64,000 bases of DNA. It comes from Plenodomus lindquistii (Eukaryota > Ascomycota > Dothideomycetes > Pleosporales > Leptosphaeriaceae). The stretch spans positions 558,001 through 622,000 of the forward strand of contig JANUWI010000005.1 of assembly GCA_025504975.1 (NCBI GenBank), given 5' to 3'. Shown in pieces: positions 56,722-64,000 of this stretch. Under the pieces are notes generated by a model. It ran no database searches. It saw only the letters and a list, made by a program, of their open reading frames with translations, and was not told the DNA's origin. The position numbers and the translations under genes are program-made. The number at the start of each line of letters is the position of its first letter. Position 1 is the first letter of the stretch.

Positions 56722-58872
56722 ATGAAACTTCAAAAGCTCTCACTCTTCGCTTTGTCCGTTGCAGGGGCGCTTGCGATGGGCGGTAGCCCGGCGAGGCGTC
56801 GAAATCACGGTCTGGTCGGCTACGGTATCAACGCATTCAAACCTCGGTGTGCGTTTGCCTGTCGCGATGCGATTGCGGGCGCGACACTCAACTGCTCAAT
56901 GGTCATGGAGATGGAGGGCATGGAATCTATGTCAGAAACAGAGCCTGACTGTTACGCGACAGATGATGCGTTTCTTCAGACATTGGCGTGGTGTATTTCG
57001 TCTCGGTGCAAGGACGTTGCTGCATGGGAGCTGGAGAAATACTGGGTAGAGAATGTCCCCGGCACATTGGCTGTTCAGCCTGATCCAAAGAGCACGTACC
57101 AAGAAGCTCTGGACAAGGTTGAAGGTACTCCTTCAGTCGAGTATGGTGGAACAGGATCCTTGAACACGACGAGTGTGGTGGCAGAAGAACCATGGTTTGC
57201 GGCATACAACACTAACACAGTCTTCGGAGATCAAGAAATCCAACATGAGCGATTTGGGCAAGCTACCCGATCCACTCAGTATCAAACTTGGACTGACACA
57301 CACAGACTTGTCATACTCCTGTCTGGTGCAATCATACCAATCGCCTTCTCATTGCTCCGATTCGTACCTTTTCCCGGAGCTCTACGATCCAAGTTCAATG
57401 CCTGGATAATCGATCCGCCGCTCTTTGGCACCAAGCACGACACCGCAATCTTCTATGATCTCGTTCAGATGCCCACCCGCGGCCAAGGTCTCTTCATCTT
57501 CTACCTCATCGTCATCAACACTGTCTTATCTGCTGTCAACTACCAATACGCTAACCCTAATACGTGGTATCATGGCGATAGGTGGCGATGGATGATAATG
57601 CTAGTTTCCAACCGTTTGGGAGTTCTGAGCTTCGCCAATATGCCGCTCATGTTCTTGTACGCTGGGCGCAACAATCTCTTGCTCTGGGCGACCAACTGGT
57701 CTCACTCGACATTCCTCATCCTTCACCGTTGGATTGCTGGTATTGCGACACTACAGGCTATACTGCACAGTATCATCTATCTAGTTGCCTATGTCAAAGA
57801 TGGAACCCATGCTACTGAGTCAAAGGAGCCATATTGGTACTGGGGCGCCATTGCTACCATCGGCATGTCTATCTTATTCCCCACGTCGATACTCCCGATT
57901 CGGAAGAAGGTCTACGAACTGTTCCTAGCATGGCACGTCGCAATATCTATCCTCGTTGTCGCAGGCTGCTACTGGCACATTGTCTTCGCATTCCAGCATT
58001 TTTGGGGGTATGAAACTTGGATCATCGTCTGCATGGCAGTATGGGCATTTGATCGCGTGGCTCGGCTTTTCAGATTGGCGGCGAATGGTATCAAGACGGC
58101 TGAAGTCACTGTCATCGACGATGAGTATGTGAGCGTTACCGTACCACATGTGTCTGCCTCTGGCCATGCGTATCTGTACTTCCCGACGCTCACATGGCGC
58201 GTGTGGGAGAATCACCCGTTTTCGGTTGCTTCAACCATGCTTCCACTGGAAGCCCCGCGGGAGTCGCCACAATCATCGCTTGTCGGCGGCGATATCGAGA
58301 AGCAACCGGCCACATCATCGTTGCCAGTCCATGGTTCGTCAGACAGTTACACGCAAGCCAGCGAACCCTCCAACGCTCTTAGAGGGCCCGTTCAGAATGG
58401 CATTACTTTCTACGTGCGTACACACACGGGCATCACTTCGATGCTTCGAAACAAGACTTCACTACCAATTCTCATCGAAGCCGGATATTCATCGCACTCC
58501 CCCTCATCACTACACACGTCTCCGACGCTCATCGCCCTCGCCGGCGGTGTCGGTATCACAGCCGTCCTCCCACACCTTCGCACTCATCCCGGCCGTGTGA
58601 AGCTATACTGGGGATGTCGTACGCAAGCACTCGTTGACTCTGTTGGAAACACAAGTGCGCTGAGCGGTGTTGATCAGGAGGTGTTTGTTGGGAGGAGGGT
58701 GGCTATCAGGGAGATTTTGGCAAGTGAGCTTGTGAACGACGGAGGGGAGGTGTGTGTATTAGTTTCGGGGCCTGCGGCTATGATTGATGAGGTGAGAGAG
58801 GTGGTAGGTGAGATTGTGAAAAGGGGAAGTGGTGTTAGGGTGAAGCTTGCTGTTGAGTCTTTCAGTTGGTAG
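56722..58872 (+). CDS. Ferric/cupric reductase (FRE family)
   Basis: 716 residues, no intron. A signal peptide (MKLQKLSLFALSVAGALAM) is followed by a Cys-containing extracellular region with likely N-glycosylation sites (NTTSV). Then come seven or so membrane segments with the bis-haem histidines (THRLVIL early; STFLILHRWIAGIATLQAILHS; FLAWHVAISILVVAGCYWHI). HPFSVAS is the FAD-binding motif and LIALAGGVGITAVLPHL the NADPH phosphate motif; the end SGPAAMIDEVREVV fits the CGP-type site with Ser for Cys. It reduces Fe3+ or Cu2+ at the cell surface for uptake. A Ser/Pro-rich insertion sits between the FAD and NADPH motifs. The ATG at 56722 is used because upstream codons lack an ATG. Confidence 0.92.
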   Translation: MKLQKLSLFALSVAGALAMGGSPARRRNHGLVGYGINAFKPRCAFACRDAIAGATLNCSMVMEMEGMESMSETEPDCYATDDAFLQTLAWCISSRCKDVAAWELEKYWVENVPGTLAVQPDPKSTYQEALDKVEGTPSVEYGGTGSLNTTSVVAEEPWFAAYNTNTVFGDQEIQHERFGQATRSTQYQTWTDTHRLVILLSGAIIPIAFSLLRFVPFPGALRSKFNAWIIDPPLFGTKHDTAIFYDLVQMPTRGQGLFIFYLIVINTVLSAVNYQYANPNTWYHGDRWRWMIMLVSNRLGVLSFANMPLMFLYAGRNNLLLWATNWSHSTFLILHRWIAGIATLQAILHSIIYLVAYVKDGTHATESKEPYWYWGAIATIGMSILFPTSILPIRKKVYELFLAWHVAISILVVAGCYWHIVFAFQHFWGYETWIIVCMAVWAFDRVARLFRLAANGIKTAEVTVIDDEYVSVTVPHVSASGHAYLYFPTLTWRVWENHPFSVASTMLPLEAPRESPQSSLVGGDIEKQPATSSLPVHGSSDSYTQASEPSNALRGPVQNGITFYVRTHTGITSMLRNKTSLPILIEAGYSSHSPSSLHTSPTLIALAGGVGITAVLPHLRTHPGRVKLYWGCRTQALVDSVGNTSALSGVDQEVFVGRRVAIREILASELVNDGGEVCVLVSGPAAMIDEVREVVGEIVKRGSGVRVKLAVESFSW

Positions 58873-59208
58873 CCAACTTGGAATATACGCCCTGAGATGC
58901 TATGATGCACGATCACATCTTGTCACTAGATCTCCATTAACCCGGGAGAGTGTGAGTTTCTCTAGTGGGATACAATGCACAAGGTAGACGCTGCACGACG
59001 ACAAACTTGGTGCGGGGAGCCGAAACAAGCTTCCGTACGTTTACACTAAATCAAATTGTATACTTAGGGCAAGATGATAATAACTTCACATCTGTATTCA
59101 TCCAATCTGCGGAATATATTAAAACCTCGTAGTAAGCATTCATTCACGGGTTCCCATGTAGGACTTTACTACAGACTGAAATCTCTCCTCATCTTCCTCT
59201 TCCCCATC
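58873..59208. other. Intergenic; amidohydrolase promoter
   Basis: 336 bases, AT-rich before the amidohydrolase start (ATATTAAAACC near 59116). Confidence 0.5.
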
Positions 59209-60490
59209 ATGGCCTCTCCAACCACACCACCCTACGACCTCAAAACCCACATCATGAAAAACGCCATCCGCGACAACATTGACCTGTCTACCCTGCCCTT
59301 CTTCCAAGAAGCCCTCACCTCCATCTCCTCCATTTCCCAGACCAACTTCTCACCCCCACCCCTCCCCTTCAAAAACGCAACCCGCATAGACACACATACG
59401 CACCCCATCCCTCCCTGGTTCCGGGACCTCGAACCCCTCGCCGCGGGCCGCACAACACCATCCTGGAACATAACCTCACACCTAGACTTCACGAGCACGC
59501 ATCAAATCGCACATTCCGTGCTATGTATCTCCACGCCCCAAGCCAATGCATTCAACGCCGATGAACCCCCTCTCCGCAAGAAAAAGACCCTTGCGTTGGC
59601 AAGGTTGTTGAACGAGTATGTAGCAGAGCTGTGTCGGTGTTTTCCGGAGCGGTTTAGTTGGATGGCTGTTACGCCGTTGCCATATGTTGAGGAAGCGGTT
59701 GTGGAGGTGCGGTATGCGCTTGAGGAGTTGGGCGCGGTGGGTGTGGGTATTTTGACGAATCATGAGGGGTTGTATCCTGGGGAGGAGGGGTTCGATATGT
59801 TGTGGGGGTATTTGCAAAGGAGGGCAGTAGGGGAAAGTGGAGGGGGAAGGGAGGTCGTGTTTGTGCATCCTACTGAGCCGGTGATTCGACTTGAGGAGGG
59901 GAAGCTGGTGGGATGGAAACCCTGTAAGTCTTCGTTTGCGTGTGATGTTTTCAATAAGCTGTCGTGCTGATGGTGGTATGATTACAGCGCCATTGCGGTC
60001 AGGGCTTGGGGAATTTTACTTCGAGACGGCAAGAGCTATGTCAAGCATCACCGCCAACTCAACGATTCTCAAGTTTCCGAACCTACATTGGAGGGTATCG
60101 CATGGTGCAGGCGCGTTTCCGGATATCTCGGAGCGGTTCTTACTTGGCTTCCCTGGCATTTCAGATGAAGCAAGGAAGGCGTACAAGGAGAGGTTCTGGT
60201 ACGATAGTGCTGGACCGGTTTGGCCAAATCAGATCAAGGGATTGACGGAGAGTATGGGTATCCCGCTGAGTCAGATGGTGTTTGGGACGGTATGTTCGCT
60301 CAGTCTTTGGGAGGTGTAGAAGTTAATGAAAAGACAGGACTACCCGTATGGGATTGGATTTTGGGATGTTGATGCAAATATCAACGGTCTGGCAGAAGCC
60401 GTGTCCCTCTCCCTCAGCGAGAGGGAACTGGTGTTTACGTCAAATGCGAGGAATTTATGGGGTAGGAAATTAGACAAGAGCATACAGTAG
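59209..60490 (+). CDS. Amidohydrolase-2 family protein (ACMSD-like decarboxylase)
   Basis: 389 residues from three exons: 59209-59923, 59988-60289, 60338-60490. The metal site is readable: RIDTHTHPIPPWF (HxH, residues 63 and 65), VVFVHPTEP (His), LHWRVSHGAGAFPDISERF (His), and DYPYGIG at the start of exon 3 (Asp). This set belongs to the ACMSD-related decarboxylases, which act on aromatic or semialdehyde acids; relatives include 6-methylsalicylate decarboxylase. The substrate is unknown. It converges on the SET gene with only 47 bases between stop codons. Confidence 0.88.
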
Positions 60491-60537
60491 CGTACAAGTA
60501 GTCGTCTGCAAAAGAATTGCGACCGATGCAATGACTT

Positions 60538-61845
60538 TCATGATATCAACGCCTCCACAGCTCTATTGACCAAGTCTCGAATCTGCTTCCACCTCTTGAT
60601 CAACGTAGCCTTATGCCCAGCACTGAATTTGTCGCTCGAGCCGTTTTCGACATCTGATTTTCTCCTCTTGGCTGGCCTTGGTTTCTCGGAGGCCAAAGCA
60701 ACGCTCTCTACCTCCTCGAGGATTTCAATGATCTTCCTCGAGTACTTGGTCAGAACATCAATCAGATACTTGTTGAGGCGGCCCTGATCCCTCGCTCCGT
60801 CATCGTCACCACCTACGAAAGCAGCGTACCTCTTTGAATCGAGAACCAGGAGACGTAGGACTGCTTGTGTCCGGTGACATATTACCGGAGTTGCTGTGGG
60901 TGACAGCGTATAGTTGCCGTAGAAGCCATCTTCCTTTAGTGCCTTGACCTGATCCGAATCTAACCGAGGTAGTAGTAAGTCGTCTAATGGCAGAGAGTCA
61001 TGTACGTTCGTGTCCAGTATGAAGCCGTACTCTACCAGGAGAAAATCGTTGGTATGAGGACCATAACTGACATAGACCTCATCTCCAGCCTTGTACTCGC
61101 GATCGGCAGTAACGGAATAACCTTTAGCATCGTGATGCGATTCACAGCCCAGATCTGAATGGTTGAAGTAGTCCATGAATGGGCACATTGCGTAGCAATC
61201 GGCGGATGTGAGCTTAGCCCTCCTCTTTGGCAATCTTGGATGTGCATTGGATAGATCTGGGTAGTCCCAGTAAAACGTCCTTGTGTTGACGATAAGCCAT
61301 ATGTAGGTAAATAGATCTTTGTCACAATGCACTATGATGGCTTTCAGATCGTTCCAGTCCTTTTCAAGGTTGTCGCGCTGGTTTGTGAGATGCCTCGCAG
61401 CAGCAGGTGGCAGAAGCTTTTGCAGGTCGCTGTAGTAATATAGCGGCATAGTGCTCTGGAAATCGTCTTTTGTGGGCCAAACATCTTGCCAGACATGATA
61501 ATCGTGAGGTTTCTGATCGGTATACCATAGCGCCAGCGAAGCCGCAAGCCGTCCATGTACGGTGACGCTCTCTGGGAGCTTGAAATCCTTGATCGAAGCC
61601 AGAGCGATGTGGATAAGTGACGTATTCTTCACGTGCACTATCATATCTCCTTTCTTTGAGATTTAATGATTGAACAAGGATAGGGATGGGCTTGGAAGAC
61701 TGACTTTGATATCTCGTGCTGCGACTATACCCATGCCGCGACCGACGAATCGCGCCGGCGCAATGCCGTCAATACTAACACCATTGTTTTCTGCCCACTG
61801 AACAAAACGCGTGTGTTTTTCGCCAGGATCTAGTGCTGCAGCCAT
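60538..61845 (-). CDS. SET-domain protein lysine methyltransferase (Rubisco LSMT/SETD6 type)
   Basis: 418 residues from two exons, 61705-61845 and 60538-61653. The start FVQWAENNGVSIDGIAPARF and GRGMGIVAARDIKKGDMIVHV form the N-terminal SET strands. After a helical insert, CPFMDYFNHSDLGCE supplies the NHS cofactor motif, and EYKAGDEVYVSYGPHTNDFLLVEYGF the final SET segment with the catalytic Tyr. A helical Rubs-subst-bind-like C-terminus follows, with a basic patch (KPRPAKRRKSD) that may be a nuclear signal. Members methylate ribosomal or translation proteins in fungi; the target here is unknown. Confidence 0.9.
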
Positions 61846-62183
61846 CTGGGGACTTGGAGATGTTGCTGAGTTGCGCCTAGGGTATCTTGAGTCCACAAGG
61901 CAAAAGTACGGGCAAAAACAGAGAGAAGTGCAGACGTTGTGATGATGCGTCAGGGAAGTTTCGGTTACACAAGAACCTGTGCGGTTCAGCAATGTAATGC
62001 CAGAGTCGGGCAAGGAGTCACAGCAAAATGAGGTGCTCGGATGTGGCGGTGCGATGTGGCGCAACAAACTACTATCGATAAGAGAAAGCGCGACTATGTC
62101 ATGCGAGTGTCGCCTGCCCGATCGCGAAGTCTGAGTACTACACCTCGAACCATACTAATGTTCAGTAGACTTGAAGTGCATTC
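61846..62183. promoter_or_regulatory. Divergent promoter, SET gene / COQ4
   Basis: 338 bases between two start codons. No distinct motif seen. Confidence 0.5.
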
Positions 62184-63105
62184 ATGGCAAAGAATGTACG
62201 CATATCGCAGCTTAAAAAGCTGGTAGCTTGGTCGACCTCCATACAATTGCCCATTACACAAGCATCCCGTGCCTTCTCCGTGCTCAACAGGCCACCGCCA
62301 AACTATGAGGGTCACATACCATTGACGCGTATCGAGAGGCTTGGGCTAGCTATAGGCTCTGGAATCGGGAGCTTTTTAGATCCTAGAAGAGGAGGTGTGT
62401 GGCGCTCCCAGCTCGCCCATCCCATCGTTACTCATGTTGCTTGTAGATCTAATCGCGTCCTTCGGCGAGGCCACAGCGCAACCCTACTTCATATACCAAC
62501 TACGAGATCGCATGCTCCTAGATCCCACTGGCCGACGAATACTGCGTGATCGACCCCGGCTGACTTCCACAACTCTGGATATACCTCGACTACGTAAACT
62601 CCCTTCGAACACGTTAGGGTATGCCTATGCTGCATGGCTGGATGCAGAGGACGTCTCGCCTGATACACGCGCGGCTGTGAAATACATAGATGATGAGGAA
62701 TGCGCATACGTGATGCAGCGGTATCGCGAATGTCATGATTTCTACCACGCGTTGGTAGGGCTGCCGGTCTTTCGTGAAGGGGAGGTGGCACTCAAGGCTT
62801 TCGAGTTCGCGAACACTGGCCTACCGATGACAGGGCTGGCTGTCTTTAGCGCGTTTACCCTCAAGAAGGCTGAGTGGGCACGATTCTGGGATGTCTATGG
62901 GCCATGGGCTGCACGAAATGGTGCCCAGAGCGGTGATGTGATCAACATCTACTGGGAAGAAGAGCTGGAGACGGACGTCGATGAATTAAGAACAAGGCTG
63001 GGGATCGAGAAGCCGCCAGACCTAAGGGCATGGAGAAAGGCGGAGCGCGAAGCTCGGAAGAAGGAGAAGGAGGCAAAGGAAGCCATGGCACGTGCTGCAG
63101 TATGA
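62184..63105 (+). CDS. COQ4: Coq4, ubiquinone biosynthesis protein
   Basis: 289 residues from two exons, 62184-62394 and 62447-63105. A basic, helix-forming N-terminus (MAKNVRISQLKKLVAWS) suits mitochondrial import. HIPLTRIERLGLAIGSGIGS is the conserved entry, GEATAQPYFIYQLRDRML follows, and the zinc motif HDxxH-(11)-E is exact in HDFYHALVGLPVFREGE. Coq4 organises the CoQ synthome on the matrix side of the inner membrane and has been linked to C1 decarboxylation/hydroxylation. The charged C-terminus (KAEREARKKEKEAKEAM) is an extension. Confidence 0.95.
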
Positions 63106-63364
63106 GCCCTGCTAATGTACATTACTTGTATGGCTCGACTTTTCCGCTGTTCCTTACAGATGACGAAAATCAACACGCATTGTTCTCTCGAACAAGTGTG
63201 ACACGCTCGCAGCATGATTGTGATAGTTGTAGCCGACCGGTCTATGTGAAGCTATGTTTCTATTTCAAACACAGATGAAGGCCTCCTGGCGATGCATATA
63301 TCTACGAATATCACCGCTTTCCTGCCCCGAAGCAAGCTCCGTCCTACATGCCTCGCCGTGGATG

Positions 63365-64000
63365 TCACTGCTCGTAGAGTCCGTCTATCCACGGCTTCAA
63401 TGCACACAACCCAAACTCGACCGCTTCCTCTGTCCTGATGGTCCTGCTCCCTTGGCCCGGCACCAGATTGACCCACGCATCGAATAGTTCATTTGCATTT
63501 GCTTTACCCAGCCCTTTCGCCGTGAGTTCCGGGTCATTAGCTACCGCTGGCTCGATGCCTGCCACGCCACCGAATACGATGAGCAAGTGCTTGAACGATT
63601 CTGGTGCTTTGGTCGTGGGGCAAGGCTTCGTAGCACCTGGCAAGATGGAATGTACATCTACACCACGCTCCGATGTGCCGATCGTGTAGTCGTAACCATC
63701 CGAGTACTCGCATTCTGAGAATACAGTGCTCAGAGATGTGGCGCGGCGGACGCTATAGCCCCAGTAGTAGCCTGATTCTTCGCGGGGTAGACTAGACGGA
63801 CATGCGGTTGCTTCGAGGTCATCGCACTCTTCCTGCGAGAGATGTGGCCATGATGTCGGTTCTGCAGCACTGGAAAAGCGTACTGTCGTGCGCATGCCTT
63901 CCTCGATAGGCGACTCGGGTGGAATAGGAACGCGAACGGGATATGGCAAACCACACTTGACATATGCATAATTCAGCCCCTCAACCCCCCCTTTCTTCCC
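63365..64000 (-). CDS. SPOUT1/C9orf114-type putative RNA methyltransferase, C-terminal part
   Basis: Partial: the frame is open through base 64000, so the N-terminus lies outside. About 211 residues are visible. YYWGYSVRRATSLSTVF, DYTIGTSERGVDVHSI and HLLIVFGGVAGIEPAV are strongly conserved in the DUF171/SPOUT1 family, and NLVPGQGSRTIRTEEAV closes the trefoil knot that binds S-adenosylmethionine. Members are predicted RNA methyltransferases; the human protein acts at spindles and kinetochores as well. A small extra loop (TKPCPTTKAPES) occurs before the knot. It converges with COQ4. Confidence 0.9.
   Translation of the reverse strand, partial: GKKGGVEGLNYAYVKCGLPYPVRVPIPPESPIEEGMRTTVRFSSAAEPTSWPHLSQEECDDLEATACPSSLPREESGYYWGYSVRRATSLSTVFSECEYSDGYDYTIGTSERGVDVHSILPGATKPCPTTKAPESFKHLLIVFGGVAGIEPAVANDPELTAKGLGKANANELFDAWVNLVPGQGSRTIRTEEAVEFGLCALKPWIDGLYEQ

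Noticed and set aside
1..64000. Secondary-metabolite cluster, transposon, tRNA or RIP-degraded region
   Set aside because: No PKS, NRPS, terpene synthase, transposase or reverse transcriptase motifs were seen, no tRNA T-loop pattern stood out, and genes are intact with normal base composition. A by-eye scan could miss a tRNA.

Overview
This window comes from a filamentous ascomycete nuclear chromosome. The evidence is short introns (mostly 47-130 nt) with GT-AG ends and CTRAC-like branch points, compact spacing of one gene per roughly 2 kb on both strands, and protein families such as a NUC-1-type bHLH factor, DASH subunit Spc19 and fungal DHA1 and SVOP-like MFS carriers. The protein wording most resembles Dothideomycetes (Pleosporales), but that placement is inference. 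About 31 protein genes can be supported, and two run off the window ends. I saw no rRNA, tRNA, CRISPR, transposon or secondary-metabolite cluster.

Layout, part 1 (1-21 kb): the C-terminus of an AP-1-like bZIP factor; phosducin-like Plp2; a six-exon sodium:solute symporter; sorting nexin Snx3; a DHA1 MFS carrier; Sco1; an RWD/DUF1115 protein; CAF-1 subunit Cac2; an SVOP-like MFS carrier; and a PH-domain protein. Part 2 (22-42 kb): an SDR-like protein with a (TTC)20 tract in its intron; eIF3a divergent from the G-protein gamma subunit; a NUC-1/Pho4-type bHLH factor; casein kinase I; ATP18 divergent from SPC19, followed by ATP16; and an unrecognised 694-residue protein. Part 3 (43-64 kb): xylulokinase; an Mmt-type mitochondrial metal transporter; a Yju3-like lipase divergent from an OXNAD1-like reductase; a four-helix membrane protein; a PfkB sugar kinase; a catalase-like haem protein; a ferric reductase; an ACMSD-like amidohydrolase; a SET methyltransferase; COQ4; and a SPOUT1-type methyltransferase at the edge.

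The genes are mostly conserved housekeeping genes, not one pathway. Six or more act in mitochondria (SCO1, ATP18, ATP16, MMT, OXNAD1-like, COQ4). A looser metal and redox theme links SCO1, MMT, the catalase-like protein, the ferric reductase and the AP-1 fragment. Exon models below were built by hand from splice signals and family conservation; phases were checked for every multi-exon gene. The most interesting points are splicing oddities (a GC-AG intron in ATP16, a probable 17-nt microexon in the lipase, a 12-nt first coding exon in casein kinase I), enzymes with altered active-site residues (the SDR and the catalase-like protein), an AP-1 tail missing a conserved cysteine, a small inverted-repeat element flanking SCO1, and simple repeats in shared promoters. 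I found no clear new multi-gene system.
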